Notes: generated by a model not told the origin, from the letters alone. A stretch of 64,000 bases of DNA from Rhodobacter xanthinilyticus (GCF_001856665.1 NZ_CP017781.1:2930001-2994000); one strand, 5' to 3'; positions 48,091 to 59,618 are shown, numbered from the stretch's first letter. Program-made: numbers and translations.

Positions 48091-49076
48091 ATGACGATGA
48101 TGAAACAGTTTCTCGGCGCGGCAGCGGTTCTGGCGCTTGGCGCGGGCGCGGCGCTGGCCGACCCGGCGCTGATCTACGATCTCGGCGGCAAATTCGACAA
48201 GAGCTTCAACGAGGCGGCCTATGGCGGCGCGAAGAAATGGTCCGAGGAGACCGGCGCGACCTACAAGGAGCTCGAGATGCAATCCGAGGCCCAGCGCGAA
48301 CAGGCGCTGCGCCGGCTGGCCGAGTCGGGCGCGAACCCGATCGTGATGACCGGCTTTGCCTTCGGTGACACGCTCAACACCGTCGCCCCCGATTACCCCG
48401 ACACCAAATTCGTGATCATCGACATGGTCGTCGAACAGCCCAACGTCCGCTCGGTCGTGTTCACCGAGGAACAGGGCTCCTACCTCGTCGGCATGATGGC
48501 CGCGATGGCCTCGAAGAGCGATACGGTCGGCTTCATCGGCGGCATGGATATCCCGCTGATCCGCAAATTCGCCTGCGGCTATGCGCAGGGCGTGAAGGCC
48601 GCCAAGCCCGAGGCCAAGGTCGTGCAGAACATGACCGGCACCACCCCCGCCGCCTGGAACGACCCGGTCAAGGGCACCGAGCTCGCCAAGGCGCAGATCT
48701 CGCAGGGCGCCGATGTGATCTATGCCGCGGCGGGCGGCACCGGCATGGGCGTGCTTCAGGCCGCGGCGGATGAGAACATCCTCTCGATCGGCGTCGACAG
48801 TAACCAGAACTACCTGTTCCCCGGCAAGGTGCTGACCTCGATGGTCAAGCGCGTCGACAACGCGGTCTATGACGCGTTCAAGGCCGGCCCCGAGATCTCG
48901 ACCGGGCTTGTCGTGATGGATCTGGCCTCCGAGGGCGTGGGCTACGCGATGGACGACAACAACGCCGCCCTCGTCACCCCCGAGATGAAGGCCGCCGTGG
49001 ACGCCGCCGCCGAGAAGATCAAATCGGGCGAGATCACGGTCCATGACTACATGGCGGACAATACCTGCCCGGTGGA

Positions 49077-49080
<4 letters not shown>
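48091..49080 (+). CDS. BMP-family nucleoside ABC transporter substrate-binding protein
   Basis: 329 aa. Signal peptide (FLGAAAVLALGAGAALA) without a lipobox cysteine, hence a free periplasmic protein. BMP/PnrA fold: IYDLGGKFDKSFNEAAYGG, EEQGSYLVGMMAAM, VGFIGGMDIPLIRKFACGY, and GVDSNQNYLFPGKVLTSMVKR in part. PnrA-type proteins bind purine nucleosides. First gene of a five-gene operon ending in purine nucleoside phosphorylase, which supports nucleoside import. Confidence 0.93.
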
Positions 49081-50644
<1,564 letters not shown>

Positions 50645-50645
<1 letters not shown>

Positions 50646-51730
50646 TGGACAAACTGCCACGCTGGGCCGATCTCGTGCTCGTGCCGCTGATCTCGCTCGC
50701 GCTCGCCGCGGCGATCTCGGCGCTGGTCATCCTCGCGATCGGCGGCGACCCGGTCGAGGCCGTCACGATCATGGTCAATGGCGCGCTCGGCTCGCCCTAT
50801 GGCTGGGGCTACACGCTCTATTACGCGACCTCGTTCATCTTCACCGGGCTCGGCGTCGCGGTGGCCTATCACGCGGGCCAGTTCAACATCGGCGGCGAGG
50901 GTCAGGCGCAGCTCGGCGGGCTCGGCGTCGCGCTGGTCTGCCTCGCGGCTCCCTGGCCGCATTGGTCGCTCGCGCTGCCGGCCGCGATCCTGGGCGCGGG
51001 GGTGTTCGGCGCGGCCTGGGCGGCGGTGCCGGCCTGGCTCGCGGCCAAACGCGGCAGCCATATCGTCATCACCACGATCATGTTCAACTATATCGCGGCG
51101 GCGCTGATCGTTTACCTCCTCGTCGAGGTGCTGCGCCCGGCCGGCCAGATGGACCCGGCCACCGCCCGATTCCCCGCGGGCGCAAGCCTGCCGACCTTTG
51201 GCGAGATCCCCGGCCTCTCGGCGATCTTCTCCAAGAACGTGCCCGCGAATGTGACCTTCTTCGTCGCGGTCTTCGCCTGCTGGGCGGTGTGGCTGCTCCT
51301 GTGGCGCTCGCGGCTCGGCTATGAGATCCGGGCGTTCGGCAAATCCGAGCCCGCGGCGCGCTATGCGGGCATTTCGCCGACGAAAATGATCATGGTCTCG
51401 ATGCTGATCTCGGGCGGGCTGTCGGGCATGATGGCGATCAACAACGTCATGGGCGAGGCCGAGCGGCTGTTGCAGAACTCCGCCGAGGGCGCGGGGTTCA
51501 TCGGCATCGCGGTGGCGCTGATGGGGCGCAACCATCCGGTCGGCATCTTCCTCGCGGCGATCCTGTTCGGCTTTCTCTATCAGGGCGGCGCCGAGCTCGG
51601 CCTCTGGACGACGATCCCGATCGAGCTGCGGCTGCTTCTGCAGGGCCTCGTGATCCTGTTCACGGGCGCGCTCGACACGATGGTGCGGATGATGCTCGCC
51701 CCCTTCTTCCGCGTGCGGAGGGCCGCCTGA
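50645..51730 (+). CDS. Nucleoside ABC transporter permease 1
   Basis: 361 aa, about ten membrane segments; BPD_transp_2 family with FNIGGEGQAQLGGLG and IRAFGKSEPAARYAGI (the cytoplasmic coupling segment). Forms a heterodimer channel with the following permease. Starts at the last base of the ATPase gene's stop region and ends on the next ATG. Confidence 0.93.
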
Positions 51731-52698
51731 TGGATTACGCAACGCTTCTGCAAATCCTTGATTCGACGCTGCGGCTCGGCACGCCCTTGCTGCTCGCCTG
51801 TCTCGCGGGGCTCTATTCCGAGCGCTCGGGCATCTTCGACATCGGGCTCGAGGGCAAGATGCTGATGGCGGGCATGGCCTCGGGGGCGGTAGCGGCGCTC
51901 TCGGGCTCGGTCTGGGCCGGGCTTCTGGCCGGCATCGGCGCCTCGATGGCGCTCGCGCTGATCCATGGCCTCGCCTCGATCACCTTCCGCGGCAACCAGC
52001 TCATCTCCGGCGTCGCGCTCAATTTCGTGGCCTCGGGCGCGACCGTGCTGATCGCGCAATCGCTCTTCCAGCAAGGCGGGCGCACCCCTTCGCTCACCGG
52101 CGCGGCGCGGTTCAACCCGATCGAGCTGCCTTTCGCCGAGACGCTGCGCGCGATCCCCGGCCTTGGCCCCTTCTACGCCGAGGTGCTCTCGGGCCATTCC
52201 GCGCTCGTCTATGTCGCGCTGGCGGCGGTGCCGGGGACCTGGTGGCTGCTCTATCGCACGCGCTTCGGGCTGCGGCTGCGCGCGGTCGGCGAGAACCCGG
52301 AATCGGTCGATACCGCGGGGGTTTCGGTGCTCCGGCTGCGCTATACGGCGGTTTTGATCACCGGCGTGCTCTGCGGCCTTGCGGGCGCCTATATGGCCAC
52401 CGGCCTGCAGGCGGGCTTTGGCCGCGAGATGACCGCCGGGCGCGGCTATATCGCGCTCGCGGCGCTGATTTTCGCGAAATGGCGGCCCTGGTCGGCGCTC
52501 TGGGCGACGATGCTCTTCGGCTTCCTGCAGGCGCTGGCGCTGCGCCCCGATGTGCTCGAGCGCACCGTCGGCTTCCCGGTGCCGGTCTCGGCGCTCGATG
52601 CGCTGCCCTATATCCTCACCGTGATCGTTCTGGCGGGCTTTGTCGGCCGCGCGATCCCCCCCCGTGCCGGAGGCCAACCCTATGTCAAAGAGCGCTGA
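51730..52698 (+). CDS. Nucleoside ABC transporter permease 2
   Basis: 322 aa, BPD_transp_2 family: ERSGIFDIGLEGKMLMAGM, coupling segment LRAVGENPESVDTAGVSV, and TAGRGYIALAALIFAKWRP. Partner of permease 1. The 3' end overlaps the phosphorylase gene by 17 nt, in a different frame. Confidence 0.93.
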   Translation: MDYATLLQILDSTLRLGTPLLLACLAGLYSERSGIFDIGLEGKMLMAGMASGAVAALSGSVWAGLLAGIGASMALALIHGLASITFRGNQLISGVALNFVASGATVLIAQSLFQQGGRTPSLTGAARFNPIELPFAETLRAIPGLGPFYAEVLSGHSALVYVALAAVPGTWWLLYRTRFGLRLRAVGENPESVDTAGVSVLRLRYTAVLITGVLCGLAGAYMATGLQAGFGREMTAGRGYIALAALIFAKWRPWSALWATMLFGFLQALALRPDVLERTVGFPVPVSALDALPYILTVIVLAGFVGRAIPPRAGGQPYVKER

Positions 52699-53482
52699 AC
52701 TCGCCCGCCTCGTGCAGGCGCGCGCCGGCGCCGAGCCGCCGCGGCTCGGGCTGATCCTCGGCTCCGGCCTCGGCCATCTGGCCGAGGAGGTCGCGGGCAC
52801 CGCGATCCCCTATGAGGACCTTCCGGGCTTTCCGCAGGCGGGCGTCTCGGGCCATAACCCGAAACTCGTGATCGGCGATCTGGAGGGGGTGCGCGTCGCG
52901 GTCTTCGGCGGGCGCGCGCATTATTACGAGCACGGCAACCCCGCCGAGATGCGCCTGCCGCTCGAGCTTCTCAAGGCGCTCGGCTGCGAGAGCCTGCTCC
53001 TGACCAATGCCGCGGGCTCGCTGCGCGACGATCTCCCGCCGGGCGGGCTGATGCTGCTCAACGACCATATCGCCTTCGCCGGCACGAACCCGCTGATCGG
53101 CGAGCCCTCGGACGCGCGCTTCGTGCCGATGACCGAGGCCCATGACCCCGCGATGCGCGCGGGCCTCGCCGCCGCCGCTGCGGCCGAGGGCGTCGAGCTG
53201 CCCGAGGGGGTTTATTGCTGGTTCTCCGGCCCCTCCTTCGAGACGCCCGCCGAGATCCGCGCCGCGCGCGTCCTTGGCGCCGATGCGGTGGGCATGTCGA
53301 CGGTGCCCGAGGTGATCCTCGCGCGGTTTCTCGGGCTGCGGGTGGCGGCCGTTTCGGTGATCACCAACATGGGCGCGGGCCTCTCCTCCGAGGCGATCAG
53401 CCATGAGCACACCAAGGCGATGGCGCCTCTGGGCGCGGCCAAGCTCGAGCGCGTGCTGCGACGATATCTGCGCGCCCTGTGA
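52682..53482 (+). CDS. punA: Purine nucleoside phosphorylase (inosine/guanosine type)
   Basis: 266 aa. Splits purine nucleosides with phosphate into base and (deoxy)ribose 1-phosphate. Type I PNP motifs: LILGSGLGHLAEE, VSGHNPKLVIG, FGGRAHYYEHG, LLTNAAGSLRDDLPPGGL, GPSFETPAEIRAAR, GMSTVPEVILARF. ATG 52682 has GGAGG upstream. As the last gene of the uptake operon it metabolises what the transporter brings in. Confidence 0.94.
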   Translation: MSKSAELARLVQARAGAEPPRLGLILGSGLGHLAEEVAGTAIPYEDLPGFPQAGVSGHNPKLVIGDLEGVRVAVFGGRAHYYEHGNPAEMRLPLELLKALGCESLLLTNAAGSLRDDLPPGGLMLLNDHIAFAGTNPLIGEPSDARFVPMTEAHDPAMRAGLAAAAAAEGVELPEGVYCWFSGPSFETPAEIRAARVLGADAVGMSTVPEVILARFLGLRVAAVSVITNMGAGLSSEAISHEHTKAMAPLGAAKLERVLRRYLRAL

Positions 53483-53557
53483 CCCCGGGGCGAGACGGGG
53501 TTTGACAGCCGCCCCCATGCGGGCAACACTGGTCCCAAGTCGCGAGCCGGACCCGCC

Positions 53558-54481
53558 ATGCAGATCTACCTCCCCATCGCCGAGGTCTCGGTCAATGCCT
53601 TTCTCCTGCTCGGGCTTGGGGGGGTCGTGGGGCTGCTCTCGGGGCTCTTCGGGGTGGGCGGCGGCTTTCTGATCACGCCGCTACTGTTCTTCATCGGCAT
53701 CCCGCCGACCGTCGCGGTCGCCACCGGCGCCAATCAGGTCGTCGCCTCCTCGGTCTCGGGCGTGCTCGCGCAGTTCAAGCGCAAGGCGGTCGATGTGCCG
53801 ATGGGGATCGTGCTGCAGATCGGCGGGCTTCTCGGCTCGACCGCGGGGATCTGGGTCTTCAACCTGCTCACCCGCATGGGCCAGATCGACCTCGTGGTGC
53901 AGCTCTCCTATGTCGTCTTCCTCGGCGCGATCGGGCTCTTGATGCTGCAAGAGGCGCTGCGCACCATCCGCCGCCAGCGCCGCGGCACCCAAAAGCGCGT
54001 CAAACGCCATCAGCACAACTGGGTCCACAAGCTGCCGCTGAAGATGAAATTCCGCGCCTCGGGGCTCTATATCTCGGTGATCCCGCCGATCATGGTGGGC
54101 TTTGCGGTCGGCGTTCTGGCCGCGATCATGGGGGTGGGCGGCGGCTTCATCATGGTGCCCGCGATGATCTATCTGCTTGGCATGCCGACGAAAGTCGTGA
54201 TCGGCACCTCGCTGTTCCAGATCATCTTCGTCTCCGCCTTCACCACGATGATGCATGCGATCACCAACCAGTCGGTCGATGTGATGCTGGCGCTCCTGCT
54301 GATCCTCGGCGGCGTCGTCGGCGCGCAATTCGGCACAAGGCTCGGCGCGCGGCTCAAGGCCGAACAGCTGCGCGTGCTGCTCGCGCTCCTCGTCATCGCG
54401 GTGGCGGTGAAACTCGGGCTCGACCTGCTCCTGCGCCCCGCCGATCTCTTCTCGCTCACCATCCCGCGGGGCAAACCATGA
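53558..54481 (+). CDS. Sulfite exporter TauE/SafE family protein
   Basis: 307 aa, about eight membrane segments in two repeats, each with a G-rich motif: GLLSGLFGVGGGFLITPLL and LAAIMGVGGGFIMVPAMIYLLG (in part). TauE-type carriers move sulfite, sulfoacetate or related anions. The stop overlaps the next gene start (ATGA), a pair often seen in alphaproteobacteria. Confidence 0.9.
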   Translation: MQIYLPIAEVSVNAFLLLGLGGVVGLLSGLFGVGGGFLITPLLFFIGIPPTVAVATGANQVVASSVSGVLAQFKRKAVDVPMGIVLQIGGLLGSTAGIWVFNLLTRMGQIDLVVQLSYVVFLGAIGLLMLQEALRTIRRQRRGTQKRVKRHQHNWVHKLPLKMKFRASGLYISVIPPIMVGFAVGVLAAIMGVGGGFIMVPAMIYLLGMPTKVVIGTSLFQIIFVSAFTTMMHAITNQSVDVMLALLLILGGVVGAQFGTRLGARLKAEQLRVLLALLVIAVAVKLGLDLLLRPADLFSLTIPRGKP

Positions 54482-55239
54482 TCCGTCTCGCGCTGCTCGC
54501 CCTCACCCTGCTCGCCGCCCTGCCCGCCCGCGCCGAGGATATCGTCGCCGGGCTCAGCCACGACAATATCGGCATCACCGCCTCCTTCAACGGCTCCGAG
54601 ATCCTGATCTATGGCGCGGTGAAACGCGCCGAGCCCGAGCCCGAGGGGCCCCCGCTCGGCGTCATCGTCACCCTCGAGGGCCCCGATGGCCCGGTCACGA
54701 TCCGGCGCAAATCGCGCGAATTCGGGGTCTGGGTGAACACCGATTCCGTGGGCGTGGCCTCGGCGCCGAGCTATTACGCGGTGGCGACCTCGGCGCCGCT
54801 CGCCGAGATCCTCGCCCCCGAGACCGATGTGATCCAGCGCATCTCGGTGCCGCTCGCGCTGCGCGCCTTCGCCGGGCCGATCGAGGTCACCGACGCGCGC
54901 CCCTTCACCGCCGCGCTGATGCGCATCCGCACCGAGGACGGGCTCTACCGGGTCGATGAAGGCGCGGTGCGGCTGGTCGAGAACACCCTCTTCCGCGCCG
55001 ATTTCCACCTGCCCGCGAACCTGATCGAGGGCGATTACACGACGCGGATCTTCCTCACCCGCGGCGGCGCGGTCGTCGATCAATATCGCACCGCGATCTA
55101 TGTGCGCCGCGTCGGGCTGGAGCGCTGGCTCTATATCCTCTCGCGCCAACATGCCGCGATCTACGGCGCGCTCTCGCTCGCGCTCGCGGTCTTTGCCGGC
55201 TGGGCGGCGGCCGAGGCCTTCCGCCTGCTGCGCAACTGA
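54478..55239 (+). CDS. TIGR02186 family membrane-anchored periplasmic protein
   Basis: 253 aa. Signal peptide ([14 protein letters not shown]), a beta-rich periplasmic domain starting EDIVAGLSHDNIGITASFNG, and a C-terminal membrane segment (AIYGALSLALAVFAGWAAAEAF in part). This architecture and the adjacency to a TauE-like carrier identify the uncharacterised TIGR02186 family. It may be an accessory of the carrier; that is inference. Confidence 0.85.
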   Translation: MIRLALLALTLLAALPARAEDIVAGLSHDNIGITASFNGSEILIYGAVKRAEPEPEGPPLGVIVTLEGPDGPVTIRRKSREFGVWVNTDSVGVASAPSYYAVATSAPLAEILAPETDVIQRISVPLALRAFAGPIEVTDARPFTAALMRIRTEDGLYRVDEGAVRLVENTLFRADFHLPANLIEGDYTTRIFLTRGGAVVDQYRTAIYVRRVGLERWLYILSRQHAAIYGALSLALAVFAGWAAAEAFRLLRN

Positions 55240-55245
55240 GCCGCG

Positions 55246-56784
55246 CTACTCCTCCTCGCGCTCGAGCCGCAGCGCCGCCGCCCCCGACGGCAGATCCTCG
55301 ATCCCGAGCGGCGCCGAGGGCCGCGCAAGCCGCGCCCGTGTCACCCACAACAGCCGATGCTCGGCCCGGGTGATCGCCACATAGGCGAGGCGCTTCCACA
55401 GCGGGATCCCCGCTTCCGTCCGCCCCGCGCGATGGGCGGCATAGATATCGGGCGCGAACACCTGCACCGCGGGCCATTGGCTGCCCTGCGCCTTGTGGAT
55501 CGTCACCGCCGCGCCATGCAGAAACGCCGCCCCCATCCGTGCCGCATAGGGGATGAAGGGCTCCTCCTCATCGGGCATCTCGATCTTGATGATCGAGGCC
55601 GCCGAGAGCCGCGGATCCTCGGCGCCGAGCACATGCAGCCGCGAGAAGCCGGGCTTCTTGCCGGGGCCGAGATAGACCACCTGCGCGCCCTTGATCAGCC
55701 CCCGCGCCTCCAGATCGATCCGCTTCTTGCGGTGCTTGAGCGGCAGCTCGATCCCGTCGCAGATCAGCGGCTCGCCCGGCAAAAGCGCATCCGCCGGCGC
55801 ATTATGGGCCGCGCGAAAGGCCGAGATCAGCCGGATCCGCGTCGCATTGCGCCACACCAGCACCGGCGAGCGCGCCATCAGATCGCTCTCCACCCGCTCG
55901 GCCCAGACCACCCGCTCATCGCGGCGCGAAATCTCCTCGATCATCCGCTCGAACGCCTCGAAGCCGAGGCTCTCATCGGCCAGCGCATGGGCCAGATCGA
56001 GGATCGGGTTGTCCTGGGTCTGACGGTGGATCCGGTGCAGGATATGCTTGTCCGCCTCCGGCAGACGCTCGAAACACATCTCGCCCGATTGGTTCACCGG
56101 CGCGAGCTGCGCGGGGTCGCCAAAGAGCACCAGCGTCGGGAAAATCTCGCGCAGGTCGTCGAACTGACGCTCATCGAGCATCGAGGCCTCATCGACGAAA
56201 CCGATATCGAGCCCCTCCTCGCGCCGCTTCCAGCCCTGGATGAAATCCGACCCCCGCAGCCCCGCCGCCGCCAAAGCGCCCGGCACCGACTTATGCAGAT
56301 CGTAAAACGCCTTGGCCCGGTCGAGCGCCTCCTCGGTCAGCCCATCGAGACGCAAGAGCTCAAGGTTCGGCCGCTCGCCCTGCCCCGCCAGCCACTCGGC
56401 GATGCGCTCATATTCGGGGTCATAGACGGGGGTATAGAGGATCCGGTGGATCGTCGTCGCCGGCACCCCGCGCGAGCGCAACACACTCGCCGCCTTGTTC
56501 GTCGGCGCGAGAATCGCCAGCGTGCGCCGCTCGCGCCGGCGCTTGCCCTCGAAATCGCCCGAGACGATCTCGACCCCGGCCTCCTCGAGCGCCTTGTAAA
56601 GCTGCGCGAGCAACATCGTCTTGCCCGAACCCGCCTTGCCGATCACCGAAAGCACCCGCGCCCCGTCGCCCTCGGGCTCGAGATGGCCGCCGACGATATC
56701 GACGCCCGCCGCCTCGAGAGCCGCGGCCACAGCATCCCAGGCCTCGGCCTGATCGTCGGAAAATATCAAAGCAGGGGTCGTCAT
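55246..56784 (-). CDS. RecD-like superfamily 1 DNA helicase/AAA ATPase
   Basis: 512 aa. Walker A GKAGSGKT at 49-56, motif Ia LAPTNKAASVLRSRGV, Walker B DIGFVDEASML, motif III LFGDPAQLAPV, and the UvrD_C_2-like motif VTIHKAQGSQWPAV with VAITRAEHRLL. Compact RecD2/Dda-type helicase without recognisable extra nuclease domain. Precise role unknown. Bounded downstream by the convergent TIGR02186 gene (6-nt gap). Confidence 0.87.
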   Translation of the reverse strand: MTTPALIFSDDQAEAWDAVAAALEAAGVDIVGGHLEPEGDGARVLSVIGKAGSGKTMLLAQLYKALEEAGVEIVSGDFEGKRRRERRTLAILAPTNKAASVLRSRGVPATTIHRILYTPVYDPEYERIAEWLAGQGERPNLELLRLDGLTEEALDRAKAFYDLHKSVPGALAAAGLRGSDFIQGWKRREEGLDIGFVDEASMLDERQFDDLREIFPTLVLFGDPAQLAPVNQSGEMCFERLPEADKHILHRIHRQTQDNPILDLAHALADESLGFEAFERMIEEISRRDERVVWAERVESDLMARSPVLVWRNATRIRLISAFRAAHNAPADALLPGEPLICDGIELPLKHRKKRIDLEARGLIKGAQVVYLGPGKKPGFSRLHVLGAEDPRLSAASIIKIEMPDEEEPFIPYAARMGAAFLHGAAVTIHKAQGSQWPAVQVFAPDIYAAHRAGRTEAGIPLWKRLAYVAITRAEHRLLWVTRARLARPSAPLGIEDLPSGAAALRLEREEE

Positions 56785-56848
56785 GGCGCGACCTTACAGG
56801 GGCTCGCCCGCATCCGAAAGGCACGAAATCGGAGAGGGCGGATGCCTC

Positions 56849-56934
56849 CGGCGGGGATATTTATCAGCAAGATGAAAGGCCGCCCCTTCATCTTGCCAAA
56901 AATATCCCGGGGGTCCGGGGGCAGCGCCCCCGGC
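56849..56934. repeat. Inverted pair of the 'AAATATCCCGGGG' dispersed repeat
   Basis: Left arm ends GGGGATATTTATCAGCAAGATGAAAGG; right arm begins CCCCTTCATCTTGCC and runs through AAATATCCCGGGGG into the hairpin CCGGGGGC-AGC-GCCCCCGG. The arms can pair over ~25 nt. The element fills the gap between the helicase start and the ecm stop. Confidence 0.75.
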
Positions 56935-56943
56935 GCGCGCGCC

Positions 56944-58917
56944 TCAGGCCGCGGCCGGCGTCGGCGCGGCGAGGGCGACGATGTCGAACATGATCCGGTT
57001 GAGCTCGAAATCCTTCGGCGTATAGACCCGCGCGACGCCATAGCCGATGAGCCGCGCCGCATCCTCATCGGGGATGATCCCGCCGACGACCACCGGCACA
57101 TCGCCCAGCCCCGCCGCGCGCATCCGCTCCATCAGCTCCTCGATCAGCGGCAGATGCGAGCCCGACAGGATCGACAGCCCCACCACATGCGCGCCCTCCT
57201 CGAGCGCCTTGGCGACGATCTCCTCGGGCGTCAGGCGGATGCCGTCATAGGTGATATCCATGCCGCAATCGCGGGCGCGATAGGCGATCTGTTCGGCGCC
57301 GTTCGAATGGCCGTCGAGCCCCGGCTTGCCGACCAGGAACTTCAGCCGCCGGCCGAGCCGCGCCGAAGCCTCGTCCACCGCCGCGCGGATCTCGTCGAGG
57401 CCGCGGGTGTTGTTCGACGGCGCTTTCGAGACGCCGGTCGGGCCGCGATACTGGCCATGCACCGCGCGCATCACGCCCGCCCATTCGCCGGTGGTGGCGC
57501 CGGCCTTCGCGGCCTTGATCGAGGCGGGCATCACGTTTTGCCCCGCCGCCGCGGCGGCCTTCAGCTCGGCGAGCGCGGCCTGCACCGCGGCCTCGTCGCG
57601 CCCCGCGCGCCAGGCTTCGAGCCGCGCGATCTGATCCTTCTCGACCGCCGGGTCGACGACCATGATCCCGCCATCGCCCGCGGTCAGCGGCGAAGGCTCG
57701 CCCTGTTGCCAGCGGTTCACGCCCACAACGATCGTCTCTTCGCTCTCGATCCGGCCGATGCGCTCGGCATTGGCCTCGACCAGCCGGCCCTTCATGTAAT
57801 CGATCGCGGCAATCGCACCGCCCATCGCGTCGATCTGCGCAAGCTCGGCGCGCGCGCCCGCCTTCAGATCCTCGACCTTGGCGGTCACCGCCGGGTTGCC
57901 CTCGAAGAGATCGCCATATTCCAGAAGGTCGGTCTCATAGGCCATGATCTGCTGCATCCGCAGCGACCATTGCTGATCCCAGGGCCGCGGCAGGCCCAGC
58001 GCCTCGTTCCACGCCGGCAGCTGCACCGCCCGCGCGCGCGCGTTTTTCGACAGCGTCACCGCCAGCATCTCGATCAGGATCCGGTAGACGTTGTTCTCCG
58101 GCTGCTGCTCGGTCAGGCCGAGCGAGTTGACCTGCACGCCATAGCGGAAGCGGCGGTATTTCTCTTCCTCGATCCCGTAGCGCTCGCGGCAGATCTCGTC
58201 CCAGAGCTCGGTGAAGGCGCGCATCTTGCACATCTCGGTCACGAAGCGGATCCCGGCGTTCACGAAGAACGAGATCCGCCCGACCATCTCGGGGAAGCCC
58301 TCGGCCGGCACCTTGACCTTGAGGTCATCGAGCACCGCGATCCCCGTCGCGAGCGCGAAGGCGAGCTCCTGCTCGGGCGTCGCGCCGGCTTCCTGCAGGT
58401 GATAGGAACAGACGTTCATCGGGTTCCATTTCGGCAGGTGCTCGCGGGTATAGGCGGCGACATCGGTGATCATCGCGAGCGAGGGCTTCGGCGGGCAGAT
58501 ATAGGTGCCGCGCGAGAGATATTCCTTCACCAGATCGTTCTGCACCGTGCCTTGCAGCTTCGAGACATCCGCGCCCTGCTCCTCGGCCACCGCGATATAG
58601 AGCGCGAGAAGCCACGGCGCGGTCGCGTTGATCGTCATCGAGGTGTTCATCTGCTCGAGCGGGATCTCATGGAAGAGCGCGCGCATGTCGCCCAAGTGGC
58701 ACACCGGCACGCCGACCTTGCCGACCTCGCCGCGCGAGAGCACATGATCGCTGTCATAGCCCGTCTGGGTCGGCAGATCGAAGGCGACCGAGAGGCCCGT
58801 CTGCCCCTTGGCGAGGTTCATCCGGTAGAGCGCGTTCGACTTTTCGGCGGTCGAATGGCCCGCATAGGTGCGGAACAGCCAGGGCTTGTCCTTGGCGGGT
58901 CTGGTGGTCTCGGTCAT
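56944..58917 (-). CDS. ecm: Ethylmalonyl-CoA mutase
   Basis: 657 aa. Adenosylcobalamin enzyme converting (2R)-ethylmalonyl-CoA to methylsuccinyl-CoA in the ethylmalonyl-CoA pathway of acetate assimilation. Mutase (beta/alpha)8 barrel with LFRTYAGHSTAEKSNALYR and FDLPTQTGYDSDH; the C-terminal B12 domain has DGHSNGAEQIA (DxHxxG-type lower-ligand motif) and GLSILSGSH. The length and the nearby ccr favour Ecm over methylmalonyl-CoA mutase. ATG 58917 starts the conserved N-terminus; GCAA/TTGC palindromes lie 33-111 nt upstream. Confidence 0.92.
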   Translation of the reverse strand: MTETTRPAKDKPWLFRTYAGHSTAEKSNALYRMNLAKGQTGLSVAFDLPTQTGYDSDHVLSRGEVGKVGVPVCHLGDMRALFHEIPLEQMNTSMTINATAPWLLALYIAVAEEQGADVSKLQGTVQNDLVKEYLSRGTYICPPKPSLAMITDVAAYTREHLPKWNPMNVCSYHLQEAGATPEQELAFALATGIAVLDDLKVKVPAEGFPEMVGRISFFVNAGIRFVTEMCKMRAFTELWDEICRERYGIEEEKYRRFRYGVQVNSLGLTEQQPENNVYRILIEMLAVTLSKNARARAVQLPAWNEALGLPRPWDQQWSLRMQQIMAYETDLLEYGDLFEGNPAVTAKVEDLKAGARAELAQIDAMGGAIAAIDYMKGRLVEANAERIGRIESEETIVVGVNRWQQGEPSPLTAGDGGIMVVDPAVEKDQIARLEAWRAGRDEAAVQAALAELKAAAAAGQNVMPASIKAAKAGATTGEWAGVMRAVHGQYRGPTGVSKAPSNNTRGLDEIRAAVDEASARLGRRLKFLVGKPGLDGHSNGAEQIAYRARDCGMDITYDGIRLTPEEIVAKALEEGAHVVGLSILSGSHLPLIEELMERMRAAGLGDVPVVVGGIIPDEDAARLIGYGVARVYTPKDFELNRIMFDIVALAAPTPAAA

Positions 58918-58949
58918 GGCGGCCTCCGGGGAAAGTCGAATCCTTTTTC

Positions 58950-59028
58950 CGCAACAAAGTTGCGATTCAATCCCTGATAAGCGAAAGAATGTGTCCCTGT
59001 CAATTCGCCGCGCTGCGGCATTGCGCAA
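58950..59028 (-). promoter_or_regulatory. GCAA/TTGC palindromes in the ecm promoter region
   Basis: CGCAACAAAGTTGCG (58950-58964) and TTGCGCAA (59021-59028) lie between the ecm start and the divergent small-protein gene. A related palindrome precedes ccr. They resemble sites of the ScfR/RamB-type regulators of short-chain acyl-CoA metabolism, but the assignment is tentative. Confidence 0.4.
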
Positions 59029-59162
59029 AGCGCGGCGATCGGTCGGGCTTTCCGAAACGCCCGCCGCGCGCGAGGCGAATTTCCTTGTTCGCGATCACAG
59101 AAATGTCATTGTAGCGCGGGCGATCGACAGTCCTTCGCTCTGACCTTTTGGAGACTCGCAAG

Positions 59163-59495
59163 ATGCGTTCCCTGAACACCCTCAAGGCCGCTGTGGTCGG
59201 CCTTGGCCTGCTGGGGCTCGCCAGCCCCGCCCTCGCGCTTGACCGCCGGGTCACGATCGAGAACGAAACCGGCTTCACGATCGTCGAGTTCTACGGCTCG
59301 AACTCCGGCGAGCAAGACTGGCAAGAAGACATCCTGGGCGAAGACATGCTGCCCTCCGGCCAGAGCGTCGTGATCGATTTCGACGATGCCACCGGCTATT
59401 GCATGTTCGATTTCAAGGCCGTCTTCGACGATGGCGAGGAACTGGTGCGCGAGGGCGTCAACATCTGCGAAGTCGCGACCTTCACCTATCGCTGA
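59163..59495 (+). CDS. Secreted small acidic protein of unknown function
   Basis: 110 aa. Signal peptide (AAVVGLGLLGLASPALA), then an acidic beta-type domain: RRVTIENETGFTIVEFYGSN, a Glu/Asp-rich EDILGEDMLPSGQSV, and two cysteines (YCMFDFKAVF, VNICEVATF) that could form a disulfide. No recognised catalytic motif. GGAG lies nine nt before the ATG at 59163. Ends in a perfect intrinsic terminator. It sits between ecm and ccr but nothing shows a metabolic link. Confidence 0.82.
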   Translation: MRSLNTLKAAVVGLGLLGLASPALALDRRVTIENETGFTIVEFYGSNSGEQDWQEDILGEDMLPSGQSVVIDFDDATGYCMFDFKAVFDDGEELVREGVNICEVATFTYR

Positions 59496-59515
59496 GGCGC
59501 GCCCCGGGCGTCATG

Positions 59516-59546
59516 CGGCCGCGCAGCATTGCGCGGCCGTTTTTTT
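59516..59546 (+). terminator. Perfect Rho-independent terminator of the small secreted-protein gene
   Basis: CGGCCGCGCA and TGCGCGGCCG form a 10-bp perfect stem with loop GCAT, followed by seven T. Confidence 0.92.
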
Positions 59547-59606
59547 GGCCCCGACGCAACGGCGGGGTCATAAAGTTTCAAAATCACAATCTCAGGCATT
59601 GCATTG

Positions 59607-59618
59607 TTGCGCACGCAA
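59607..59618 (+). promoter_or_regulatory. TTGCG-CA-CGCAA palindrome upstream of ccr
   Basis: A 12-nt perfect palindrome ~64 nt before the ccr start, preceded by ATTGCATTG. Similar half-sites occur upstream of ecm, suggesting a shared regulator. Confidence 0.4.
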
